From NCBI GenBank assembly GCA_028708195.1, contig JAQVZK010000068.1, forward strand, positions 1-9,487: DNA of 9,487 nt, given 5' to 3'. The translations under genes were made by a program, and so were the position numbers. The notes under the pieces are model-generated. The model was not told the origin of the DNA. It searched no databases and worked only from the letters and a program-made list of their open reading frames with translations. Source of the stretch: Desulfovibrio sp. GTDB taxonomy: Bacteria > Desulfobacterota > Desulfovibrionia > Desulfovibrionales > Desulfovibrionaceae. Numbering within the stretch: the first letter of the stretch is position 1; every line of letters starts with the position of its first letter. This document shows positions 1-5,928 of this stretch, in pieces.

Positions 1-933
1 AACCACGTTGAGCCTGTAGTACAGGTCTTGCCGAAAGCGTCCTTCTTCCACTTCAAGGGCCAGGTCCTTGTTTGTGGCAGCGAGAATGCGTACATCCACC
101 TTGAGGGTCTGGTCGCCGCCCACGCGTTGCAGTTCGCGTTCCTGAATGACGCGCAACAGCTTGACCTGCATTGATAAGGGGATCTCGCCAATTTCATCCA
201 GAAAGATCGTCCCCTTGTTGGCCGCCAAAAAACGCCCTTCGCGGCGTTTTTCCGCTCCGGTGAAGGCGCCTTTTTCGTGACCGAACAGCTCGGACTCCAG
301 CAGGGTTTCAGAAAGTGCGGCGCAGTTTACCGCCACATAGGGCCCTTTGCCCCTGTTACTGCTGGCGTGGATGAGTTTGGCTATGACCTCCTTGCCCGTG
401 CCGGATTCGCCGGTGATGAGCACGGTAGCCTCAGAGGGCGCTATGGCAGAAACCAGCCCGAGCATCTGGCGCATGGCCGGGCTCTGGCCGATGACATTGC
501 GGGAATCCACATTGGCGGCCAGTTCATGCCGCAAGGCGCGCACTTCATCCCGCAGATTGGCGTGGTCCAGTGAGCGCCGCAGGGCCAGCTTGAGCGCGTC
601 AAAGGCCAGGGGCTTGGTGAGATAGTCGTAAGCGCCAGCTTTCAGTGCCTCCACCGCGTTGGCCACATCGGAATATGCGGTCATTATCAGCACGGGGATG
701 GCCGGATTATAGCTCTTGATGGCGCGCGTGGCCTCAATGCCACTCATGCCGCCCATGCGCACGTCCATAAGGATGAGGTCAAAGGGACTTTCCTGGCACA
801 AGGCCACGGCCTCTTCGCCGTTATCCACAGTGACGAGATCATAGCCCCACTCTTCAAGCAGGGCGCGCAACATCTCGCGATGATTGCGGTCGTCGTCCAC
901 CACCAGCAGCTTGACAGCCGAAGTTGCACTCAT
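1..933 (-). CDS. zraR: ZraR-like sigma-54-dependent response regulator, 3' part cut off by window edge
   Basis: NtrC-family transcription activator that, when phosphorylated by its kinase, hydrolyses ATP to open sigma-54 promoters. The first 311 residues are present. A receiver domain occupies about residues 7-120, with acidic pocket D13-D15, phospho-acceptor D57 (LMDVRM), T85 and K107 (LTKPL). A AAA+ domain follows from about 145: Walker A GESGTGKE at 175-182, the sigma-54 contact loop GAFTGA at 222-227, and Walker B FLDE at 244-247. The frame is open to position 1, so the end of the AAA+ domain and the expected Fis-type helix-turn-helix lie outside. The start is the ATG at 931-933, with GAGGA eight bases upstream; the nearby ATG at a different register stops at once. 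It sits 63 bp downstream of the kinase gene in the same direction, presumably as one operon. The family call is firm; the name zraR rests on the neighbouring zraS- and zraP-like genes, and another NtrC-type name is possible. Confidence 0.93.
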   Translation of the reverse strand, partial: MSATSAVKLLVVDDDRNHREMLRALLEEWGYDLVTVDNGEEAVALCQESPFDLILMDVRMGGMSGIEATRAIKSYNPAIPVLIMTAYSDVANAVEALKAGAYDYLTKPLAFDALKLALRRSLDHANLRDEVRALRHELAANVDSRNVIGQSPAMRQMLGLVSAIAPSEATVLITGESGTGKEVIAKLIHASSNRGKGPYVAVNCAALSETLLESELFGHEKGAFTGAEKRREGRFLAANKGTIFLDEIGEIPLSMQVKLLRVIQERELQRVGGDQTLKVDVRILAATNKDLALEVEEGRFRQDLYYRLNVV

Positions 934-996
934 GAAAGCATTCCTCAATGATCTTGGTTGATAGCAAGTGATGTTGTGCCTTGCCGTATCCCGAAT

Positions 997-3078
997 CTAT
1001 TTCTTTTTCGGGTTTGGCGGGGGCGTTTCGTCCTTGCCGCGCACCGGAAAGACAAGGATGAACTCCGTGCCTTGGCCGGGCGACGAATTTACGCTGACGT
1101 TACCGCCGTGGCCTTCAACAATCTGATAAACGATGGCAAGGCCAAGGCCTGTGCCCGAAGGCTTGGTGGTAAAATAGGGCGTAAAAATGGCCGCCTGAAT
1201 ATCACGCGAAATCCCCGGACCATTGTCGCCCACGGTGATGGTGAAGGTTTGCCCGTCGGGCGACAGGCGCGCGCCCACCCGCAGCCTGCCCTCTGCGCCC
1301 ATAGCCTGCACGGCATTGAGAAAGAGGTTGAGCAAAGCCTGGGTAAGACGCTCGGTATTGACGCGCACCAGGGGTAAACCAGGGGCCACGTCAAGACTGA
1401 CCTGAATGTTTCTGGCGCGCACATCGGCTTCTGCCAGGCGCAGGGCGCGACTGATGATCTCGCCAAGGTCGGCGTCGGCCGTACTGATGGCCCCAGGCCG
1501 GGCGAATTCCAGCAGTTCAGAAACCACGCGGTCCAGCCTGTCCACTTCATCAATCATACGCTGGGCGGCCTCTTCTTCGCGGCCGCCGGGCAGCATGCGC
1601 TTGGCTATGTAGAGCGCCACGCCCTTGATGGTGCTCAGGGGATTACGCACTTCGTGCGCGACACCCGCAGCCAGGTGCCCCAAAGCAGACAGGCGGTCGT
1701 TGCGCTGCGCATCGGCCTGCAGGCGTTTGACATCGGTAATGTCACGCAAAATAAATACGTTACCCAAAAAGACCCCGTCCTGGTTGCTCATGGCGGCTGC
1801 GCTGAGGCTGATAACAGCGCCAGTGCGCCCGGTTGTCAGCACGCATTCACGCTCAAGCACCTTGCGGCCCCCGGCCAGTTCGGCCACAAGGGCTGTCCAG
1901 TCGAGCCCGGGCAGACCCGTCAGGGGCGCGTGCACGGCAGTGGCACGGTCAAGCTCAAACATGCCAAGCGCCGTCTCGTTGACCATAGCCACTCTGCCTG
2001 AAGGGTCGCTGGTCAAAAGCCCCAGGGGCAGATTGGCTACCACCTCAGAGGCCATTGCGCGTGAGTCACGCAGCATGCGGCGCGAGCGCCGGTAGTTGTG
2101 CGCCCAGAAAAGGGAAACAAAGCCCGCCAGCCCCAAGGCCGCCACCAGCAAGGCAGACATGACATTGTAGCGCAAATCGGCAGCCAAGGCCGCCTCAAAG
2201 GGTTTGAGGTCAAGGCCCACCACAACCACGCCCTGCTGTTGCCGGGGCTGACCCGGCTTCAGGGGGGCGGGCGTCCAGGCACTGACGCCGCCGGGGGCTT
2301 CTGCGCCGGGCATGCCTGGCCTGAAGCCCGGCGAAAAACCGCCCACCCCGCCGGACATGCCGTCGCCCATTGCCTGTGCCGGTGGCTCCATCCGCCGAGG
2401 CGACATGGGGCCGTGCGGCATTTCTGCGCCCATCATCCCCTTGCCACGGCCCATGTGCTGGCCGTGCCCGCGCATGGGCATGGGCATGGGTATGGGGATG
2501 GGGCGGCCATCATCCAGGGGTACAAAAGCGCGGTATACCTCAAAAACTTTTCTGTCGCCCCACTGGCGCAAGCGCCAGGCGGGCTTTTCTGTCACCTGCA
2601 CCGCCGTGGGCATGATGAGGGCCAGAGCCTTTTCACCCTGCTGCGCCTGCGCGCGCGGAGTGCCGCCGGAGCCTCTTTGCCCCGGTAAGAGCGCATCAGC
2701 ATCGCCCCGGTTTCTTTCGCGGTGACGCACAGGCACGCTGTAGGCCAGCATTTCGCCCGCATTGTTGGCCACAGCCATAAAAACAATGCCGGGCTGCTTG
2801 GCCGTTTCTGCCAAGAGGGACTGCAGGCCGTCCGGATTACCAAGGGGAGCACACAGACCAGTGCGCGCGCCAGCCTCCAGAGCCCATATGAGAGCCTCGG
2901 CCCTGTCCATGAGATTCTGTATCATATATGTCTTGCCGCGCTGGTTGCTGCGCACGGCCAAGGCCGAAATGGCCAGACCAAGAATGATCGCCATTCCCAC
3001 AACCATCCAGGGAGAAAGCCCCAAATGCAGGGCTCTTACCCCTCTGGCGGAAAATACTCTTGCAAGTCTGCTCTTCAT
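997..3078 (-). CDS. zraS: ZraS-like membrane sensor histidine kinase with long Met/His-rich periplasmic insertion
   Basis: Sensor kinase, 693 residues, expected to autophosphorylate and pass phosphate to the regulator encoded just downstream. A first membrane helix lies at about 23-42 and a second at about 305-326, enclosing a roughly 260-residue periplasmic sensor. A PAS-like region spans about 340-447. HisKA has its histidine at H475 (VAHEVRNP). The ATPase domain shows an N box at 584-594 (NLFLNAVQAM region), G1 DNGPG at 618-622, F box near 632-636 and G2 GTGLGLA at 642-648. All catalytic motifs are intact. It is much longer than E. coli ZraS (about 465 residues). Much of the excess is a low-complexity stretch at about 190-282 with Pro-Met dipeptides, Gly, 12 Met and 3 His (counted to residue 262), absent from ordinary kinases. 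Start ATG 3076-3078 has AAGGA six bases upstream. Metal sensing is inferred from neighbours and the Met/His insertion; the ligand is not known. Confidence 0.92.
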   Translation of the reverse strand: MKSRLARVFSARGVRALHLGLSPWMVVGMAIILGLAISALAVRSNQRGKTYMIQNLMDRAEALIWALEAGARTGLCAPLGNPDGLQSLLAETAKQPGIVFMAVANNAGEMLAYSVPVRHRERNRGDADALLPGQRGSGGTPRAQAQQGEKALALIMPTAVQVTEKPAWRLRQWGDRKVFEVYRAFVPLDDGRPIPIPMPMPMRGHGQHMGRGKGMMGAEMPHGPMSPRRMEPPAQAMGDGMSGGVGGFSPGFRPGMPGAEAPGGVSAWTPAPLKPGQPRQQQGVVVVGLDLKPFEAALAADLRYNVMSALLVAALGLAGFVSLFWAHNYRRSRRMLRDSRAMASEVVANLPLGLLTSDPSGRVAMVNETALGMFELDRATAVHAPLTGLPGLDWTALVAELAGGRKVLERECVLTTGRTGAVISLSAAAMSNQDGVFLGNVFILRDITDVKRLQADAQRNDRLSALGHLAAGVAHEVRNPLSTIKGVALYIAKRMLPGGREEEAAQRMIDEVDRLDRVVSELLEFARPGAISTADADLGEIISRALRLAEADVRARNIQVSLDVAPGLPLVRVNTERLTQALLNLFLNAVQAMGAEGRLRVGARLSPDGQTFTITVGDNGPGISRDIQAAIFTPYFTTKPSGTGLGLAIVYQIVEGHGGNVSVNSSPGQGTEFILVFPVRGKDETPPPNPKKK
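2473..2502 (-). repeat. Five-copy hexamer repeat inside the kinase gene, coding Pro-Met/Pro-Ile dipeptides
   Basis: On the plus strand the hexamer CATGGG occurs three times in tandem, followed by TATGGG and GATGGG. Read on the minus strand it codes the run PIPIPMPMPM at residues 193-202 of the sensor kinase, in the periplasmic part. Because the unit is six bases, gain or loss of a copy would change the Pro-Met count without shifting the frame. Confidence 0.85.
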
Positions 3079-3106
3079 GGGCCGTCCTTATGCAGTGGAT
3101 GCCTGT

Positions 3107-3134
3107 ATTATGTATTTTTTACCCAGAGGGTCAA
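3107..3134 (-). promoter_or_regulatory. Sigma-70-type promoter for the zraS-zraR operon
   Basis: On the minus strand TTGACC (3134-3129, five of six to consensus) and CATAAT (3112-3107, five of six) are separated by 16 bp. Transcription would begin near 3100, about 20 bases before the kinase start codon. The -35 overlaps a short dyad ACCC-AGA-GGGT at 3121-3131, which could be an operator. The fit is good but unproven. Confidence 0.6.
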
Positions 3135-3273
3135 GCCCGATGGTAAAAATAGGACACGGCAGATACAGCTTGAGTAAAATTTGGACAAACACTGAGGGCC
3201 GCACAATGACCGTCAGGGCAGGATGAAGAAAATACCATTGCTATTAGTGATAGTTACAAAGACAGAGCAACTT

Positions 3274-3288
3274 TGGCACGCGCTTTGC
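3274..3288 (+). promoter_or_regulatory. Sigma-54 (-24/-12) promoter for the small-protein/zraP operon
   Basis: TGGCAC-GCGCT-TTGC matches the sigma-54 consensus TGGCAC-N5-TTGC exactly, with GG at 3275-3276 and GC at 3287-3288 separated by the required ten bases. Transcription would start near 3300, giving a leader of about 80 bases before the gene at 3383. The adjacent divergent sigma-54 activator is the natural regulator. Weak candidate activator dyads lie upstream: TTTG-GA-CAAA at 3180-3189 (about -115) and CTAT-N5-ATAG at 3241-3253 (about -53). Neither is long enough to be called a site with confidence. Confidence 0.87.
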
Positions 3289-3306
3289 CTTATAGGGGGC
3301 AGGAGA

Positions 3307-3378
3307 GCGCGAAAACGCGCAAACAGGTGACAGCGCCACCCAGCCCGGATGCAGGGCGCGCCCGACCTCACCGGGAGG
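3307..3378 (+). promoter_or_regulatory. Structured 5' leader of the sigma-54 operon
   Basis: The predicted leader holds several short dyads: GCGCG-AAAA-CGCGC at 3307-3320, GGTG/CACC at 3326-3340, and a ten-base palindrome GGGCGCGCCC at 3354-3363. CCCGG at 3344-3348 can pair with CCGGG at 3371-3375, which overlaps the Shine-Dalgarno GGGAGG (3373-3378) of the next gene. Pairing could limit ribosome access. This is read by eye; folding energy was not computed. Confidence 0.35.
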
Positions 3379-3382
3379 ATAT

Positions 3383-3607
3383 ATGCATACTTGCAATTTT
3401 TTGAATTACTTCGGATGGGGCGGCGGTTGGACAGGAATGCTTATTGCGGTCACTATACTGGCTCTTGCGATCTACATTGTATGCCGCATTTTCAGCCGTA
3501 AAAACTGTAATTATGACCGTAGAGACACGCTGAACATCTTGAAACACCGCCTTGCTTCCGGCGAAATAACGCAGGAAGAGTACGAAAAGCTCAAAAACGT
3601 GATCTGA
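3383..3607 (+). CDS. Small single-pass membrane protein with SHOCT-like C-terminus
   Basis: A 74-residue protein of unknown function and the first gene after the sigma-54 promoter. A Trp/Gly-rich start (FGWGGGWTG, residues 10-18) leads into one membrane helix at about 19-37, followed by basic residues (R35, R39, K40) that predict a cytoplasmic C-terminus. Residues 48-74 (DTLNILKHRLASGEITQEEY and onward) fit the SHOCT pattern, a short oligomerisation-type domain usually found at the ends of small membrane proteins. Three cysteines (C4, C34, C42) are present. GGAGG lies four bases before the ATG. The next gene follows after 59 bp, so co-transcription with the secreted peptide and zraP is likely. 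A membrane partner in the envelope-stress response is an inference; SHOCT proteins have no single known activity. Confidence 0.85.
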   Translation: MHTCNFLNYFGWGGGWTGMLIAVTILALAIYIVCRIFSRKNCNYDRRDTLNILKHRLASGEITQEEYEKLKNVI

Positions 3608-3666
3608 TCCTACTGAAAAACAGAAAAGATCAAGACCACATGACATATAAAACCAAGGAGCCTATC

Positions 3667-3861
3667 ATGAAAACTTCAACCTTCAAGCCTTCACTGCTCA
3701 TTGCATCCCTGGCCTTTGTGTTCGTCATGGCCCTTACCGTTCTGCCTGCGCAGGCCCAAAATGCCACCAGCACCGGGACTGCCTCGCCCTGGTGCGGCAA
3801 CGGCGGCAACGGCGGCAACGGCCCCCACGGATCTCATGGCGGAAATCACATGGGCCGGTAA
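3667..3861 (+). CDS. Small secreted Gly/Asn/His-rich peptide
   Basis: A 64-residue precursor not matched to a known family. Residues 1-30 form a signal peptide: basic start, hydrophobic core at about 10-26, and a cleavage motif AQA before Q31. The mature part would be 34 residues, with repeated GGN units, one cysteine (C43, in PWCGN) and three histidines plus one methionine near the end (HGSHGGNHMGR). The start at 3667 is chosen over the in-frame ATG at 3640 because AAGGAG (3654-3659) is well spaced before it and because it starts the signal peptide cleanly. The mature start QNATS resembles that of the ZraP-like protein (QNETP). It sits inside the sigma-54 operon between the SHOCT protein and zraP. 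A periplasmic metal-binding or chaperone-accessory role is a guess from composition and position. Confidence 0.8.
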   Translation: MKTSTFKPSLLIASLAFVFVMALTVLPAQAQNATSTGTASPWCGNGGNGGNGPHGSHGGNHMGR

Positions 3862-3875
3862 GCCCCGGCTGCAGA

Positions 3876-3925
3876 CGCCAAGAAGCCAAGAACAACACAT
3901 GAGACGCCTTAAAAAGTTCTTGGCG
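3876..3925 (+). repeat. Hairpin with two alternative left arms between the secreted peptide and zraP
   Basis: The octamer GCCAAGAA occurs twice in tandem (3877-3884 and 3885-3892). The first copy with its flanking C (3876-3884) can pair with TTCTTGGCG at 3917-3925. The second with its flanking C (3885-3893) can pair with GTTCTTGGC at 3916-3924. Each stem is nine perfect pairs and they exclude one another. No T-run follows, so it is not a simple intrinsic terminator. The 252-bp gap it lies in shows no convincing gene and no second promoter. Confidence 0.6.
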
Positions 3926-4113
3926 GATAATGACAACAGCGGCGTCACTGTCCGACTGCGGCGGCCATAGGGGGCCGGGTTGGCAAGGCAGAAACGGCAT
4001 ATACGGCCCCCAGATATTACCTTCTTGCAGACACAGTAACCATGCTCAAGGCGACCAAGCCTTACACAGAAAAAAAACTTCGGTCCCAGCCGAACCCCAT
4101 AAAGGACACTACC

Positions 4114-4719
4114 ATGAAAAACTCAAAACTTGCTTCTACTTCCGCTGCCCTCGCCCTTGTAGCCCTGCTCGGCACCGCCGGCGTGGCCAGTGCGCAAAAC
4201 GAAACCCCTATGGGGCCTCGGGGCGGCCAGATGGGGCAGCATATGGGCCCCCATATGAATATGACCACTGAGCAGATGAACGCCATGCAGGATATCCACA
4301 AGGAATTTGGCCCCAAGATGCAGCCCCTGTACCAGCAGAAGTATGGCAAACAGGCTGAAATCAATGCCCTGCTTTATCAGGGTGTGAAGGCAGACGACCC
4401 CAAAATTCTGGCCCTGCAGAAAGATGTGAAGGACGTGGACAACAAGCTGTATCAGCTTGACAGCGCCATGCGCAAACAGATGCAGGATAAGGGCGTGCCC
4501 TTTATGGGTGCCCACGGCATGGGCCGCGGCATGATGGGCGGCATGGACTGCCCCGGCATGGGCGGACGCGGCATGATGGGCGGCAAGGGCCACGGCGGCC
4601 ACGGTGGCTACGGCATGCAAGGCACCCCCGGCATGCACGGCGCCCCCGGCATGCACGGCGGCGGGTACAACATGATGGATCAGAACACCAGCGCCCCCAC
4701 GGACGCCAAAAAGAACTAA
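4114..4719 (+). CDS. zraP: ZraP/Spy-like periplasmic metal-binding chaperone with Met/Gly/His-rich tail
   Basis: A 201-residue precursor. Residues 1-27 are a signal peptide ending ASA before Q28, so the protein is periplasmic. Residues about 50-125 are a charged helical segment of the heavy-metal-resistance (ZraP/CnrX/Spy) type: MTTEQMNAMQDIHKEFGPKM, then KQAEINALL, then repeated K/D/L helices. Ahead of it is a Met/His patch (GQMGQHMGPHMNM, 38-50). After it is a tail from about 127 holding 13 Met and 5 His among glycines, with a single Cys (DCPGM, C146). E. coli ZraP binds zinc, acts as a chaperone and damps ZraSR; here the Met-rich tail would also suit copper or silver. ATG 4114 is used because AAAGGA at 4101-4106 precedes it and it begins the signal peptide; an in-frame ATG at 4042 would give an unlikely 24-residue hydrophilic extension. 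It is the last gene of the sigma-54 operon. Confidence 0.88.
   Translation: MKNSKLASTSAALALVALLGTAGVASAQNETPMGPRGGQMGQHMGPHMNMTTEQMNAMQDIHKEFGPKMQPLYQQKYGKQAEINALLYQGVKADDPKILALQKDVKDVDNKLYQLDSAMRKQMQDKGVPFMGAHGMGRGMMGGMDCPGMGGRGMMGGKGHGGHGGYGMQGTPGMHGAPGMHGGGYNMMDQNTSAPTDAKKN
4525..4585 (+). repeat. Internal 19-bp direct repeat in the zraP tail
   Basis: CGCGGCATGATGGGCGGCA occurs at 4525-4543 and again at 4567-4585, 42 bp (14 codons) apart and in frame, coding RGMMGG twice. It suggests the tail grew by in-frame duplication. Confidence 0.8.
4621..4656 (+). repeat. Two tandem 18-bp units in the zraP tail
   Basis: GGCACCCCCGGCATGCAC (4621-4638) is followed directly by the same unit with one base changed (4639-4656). 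They code G-T/A-P-G-M-H twice, adding one Met-His pair per unit. Confidence 0.85.
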
Positions 4720-4744
4720 TTTCCTTCAAGCCTGATGCAAAAGA

Positions 4745-4771
4745 CGGGCGGCTGCATAAAACAGCCGCCCG
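4745..4771 (+). terminator. Strong hairpin just after zraP, possible transcript end
   Basis: CGGGCGGCTG (4745-4754) pairs perfectly with CAGCCGCCCG (4762-4771) around a seven-base loop, 25 bases after the zraP stop. No T-run follows on the plus strand, so it may protect or pause the transcript rather than terminate it alone. On the minus strand the stem is followed by TCTTTTG, a weak T-run. Confidence 0.5.
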
Positions 4772-4862
4772 CACGGACCAAGCGCAATTTGCCCGCACTT
4801 GAAAGGAATCACAAGCCCCCAACGGCTTTACAAAAACCCTTTTGCATACGTGTTCCCTGAAC

Positions 4863-4905
4863 GGCTCCGCCAGGACAAGCCAGCCCACCCGGTTCTGGCG
4901 GAGCC
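4863..4905. repeat. Eleven-pair inverted repeat in the gene-free region after zraP
   Basis: GGCTCCGCCAG (4863-4873) and CTGGCGGAGCC (4895-4905) are perfect complements. Three more inner pairs are possible, one of them G-T, leaving a loop of about 15 bases. There is no T-run on either side. It lies in a 375-bp gap (4720-5094) in which I see no gene on either strand. Confidence 0.6.
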
Positions 4906-4919
4906 AATAAAGACATAGC

Positions 4920-5008
4920 CCCTGACACGCAGTCCCCTACACAAAAACCCTGACACGCAAGACCTTCCTTATAGCACACTGCCTCTGCCACGTAAGAATT
5001 GACACGCA
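4920..5008. repeat. TGACACGCA repeated three times
   Basis: Exact copies of TGACACGCA lie at 4923-4931, 4951-4959 and 5000-5008. The first two share a longer 12-base form CCCTGACACGCA (4920-4931 and 4948-4959). A degraded copy, CCCCTACACA, lies between them. Spacings are 28 and 49 bp. No promoter was found next to them. They could be a protein-binding array or remains of a short tandem duplication. Confidence 0.6.
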
Positions 5009-5035
5009 ACACCCTCTCCTTCACTCCCACAAACC

Positions 5036-5072
5036 AAAAAAGCCGTGAACCCCTGATGTTCACGGCTTTTTT
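5036..5072. terminator. Strong bidirectional intrinsic terminator
   Basis: AAAAAAGCCGTGAAC (5036-5050) pairs perfectly with GTTCACGGCTTTTTT (5058-5072) around a seven-base loop. The GC-rich stem is followed by six T on both strands, so it can stop plus-strand transcripts from the zraP operon and minus-strand transcripts from the gene ending at 5095, 22 bp away. Confidence 0.92.
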
Positions 5073-5094
5073 GCATTGCGATGCCAAGGAAAAG

Positions 5095-5631
5095 CTAGAC
5101 GTTATAGTCTCCGCGGTTGAATTTGAACTTTTCTGTGGTGGCGAGCACCTCCAGATTGTTCACCAGGGTATCCAGGCCGGGGTTTTGCCCGCGCAAGCCC
5201 GCGGTGTTTTCCTTCAGTGAGGCAACCTGGCCGTCAATGCCCTGCAAAAGGGCATATGCTTGGCGCAGGGAACCGTTATTGCCGGCATCCCCCAGGGTGC
5301 TGACGTAAGAATCCCACATATCGAGTGTGCCTGAAGCCTGATTAAAGGCATCCTGCAACACGTCTTCTGGGGGATTTGTTTCGTCAACTCCTTCGGTTGA
5401 GCCCAACAGCATCTGGCTTATCATGGACGCCTGCGAAGCTTGGGCCGTCTGCAAACTGCCAAGTGAGGGCGCACCCCCGGCAGCAGAAGACGCCCCTGCG
5501 CCGCCAAGGCCCAACTGTTCGGCCAGGGCGGCTTCAAAGCCTGCTCCCTGACCGCCCGGCGTGCGGACTTTGCCGGAGGACTGCTCCTGCTGGCGAAGCA
5601 GGGCATCCAGTTGCTCATTAGTGATCTTCAT
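5095..5631 (-). CDS. Hypothetical cytoplasmic protein, Ala/Gly/Gln-rich, no recognised domain
   Basis: A 178-residue protein that I do not recognise. It opens with a probable helix (MKITNEQLDALLRQQEQ), then a low-complexity Gly/Ala/Ser/Gln stretch at about 20-70, then an acidic segment around 79-92 and helical segments to the end (residues 120-165), finishing in KFKFNRGDYNV. There is no signal peptide, no membrane helix and no cysteine. The start is the ATG at 5629-5631, with GGAGG four bases upstream; an in-frame ATG at 5769 would add 46 residues of unlike composition and lacks a good ribosome site. Transcription ends at the terminator at 5036-5072. Its layout of short helices joined by flexible linker recalls secretion- or flagellum-associated accessory proteins, but this is only an impression. 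Confidence 0.8.
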   Translation of the reverse strand: MKITNEQLDALLRQQEQSSGKVRTPGGQGAGFEAALAEQLGLGGAGASSAAGGAPSLGSLQTAQASQASMISQMLLGSTEGVDETNPPEDVLQDAFNQASGTLDMWDSYVSTLGDAGNNGSLRQAYALLQGIDGQVASLKENTAGLRGQNPGLDTLVNNLEVLATTEKFKFNRGDYNV

Positions 5632-5741
5632 GTCGCCTCCAGGGTTGGCGTTCCGCATTTGTCGCCTTTTAATGCAAAAAACCTGCCAAAGCCAGATACG
5701 GCTCAACTGACTGATTTTATAACCTTGACACCTATTTGAAG

Positions 5742-5756
5742 GGGAAATTTTTTCCC
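5742..5756. promoter_or_regulatory. Palindrome in the divergent intergenic region, possible operator
   Basis: GGGAAATTTTTTCCC has six-base arms (GGGAAA/TTTCCC) around three T. It lies 111 bp upstream of the hypothetical gene start (minus strand) and 31 bp before the predicted usp -35 box. The rest of the 297-bp gap 5632-5928 shows only the usp promoter. An AT-rich patch on the minus strand (around 5713-5721, TTATAAAAT form) may contain the -10 of the minus-strand gene, but no clear -35 goes with it. Confidence 0.4.
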
Positions 5757-5786
5757 TCACGGAAAGCATATGCTCTGCAAAAGACC

Positions 5787-5815
5787 TTGTCTATTGCTGC
5801 AAAAAAACCTAAAAT
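5787..5815 (+). promoter_or_regulatory. Sigma-70-type promoter for the universal stress protein gene
   Basis: TTGTCT (5787-5792) and TAAAAT (5810-5815) are 17 bp apart, matching four and five of six consensus bases. Transcription would start near 5822, leaving about 107 bases of leader before the start codon. Confidence 0.5.
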
Positions 5816-5928
5816 TTAACAAACATTACGAGAAGCAGCCTCTACCCGCCTGCATGGCAGGCAAACAGCACTTCACTCAGGGGCTGCATTTTTTAACCCT
5901 CTCATCCCACGGGGAACAGGAGCTTGCC

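Noticed and set aside
1406..3226. Several long plus-strand open frames opposite the sensor kinase (for example 1625-2095 and 2098-2688)
   Set aside because: They are antisense to a complete kinase with all motifs, have Arg/Ala/Pro/His-rich compositions typical of GC-rich antisense frames, and lack ribosome sites.
3899..3970. 23-codon frame starting MRRLKKFLAD between the secreted peptide and zraP
   Set aside because: No good Shine-Dalgarno, and it overlaps the hairpin right arm; too little to support a gene.
4070..4094. Minus-strand terminator-like TTCGG/CCGAA stem followed by eight T
   Set aside because: The stem is only five pairs and no minus-strand gene would need ending here, since a strong terminator already lies at 5036-5072.
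4123..4656. 177-residue minus-strand open frame opposite zraP
   Set aside because: Its His/Ala/Gly repeats are the antisense reading of zraP's Gly/Met codons; no ribosome site or domain.
5632..5720. Sigma-28-like boxes (TAAA and GCCG) upstream of the minus-strand hypothetical gene
   Set aside because: The spacing between TAAA and GCCG is 13 rather than 15 bases and the -10 half is imperfect.
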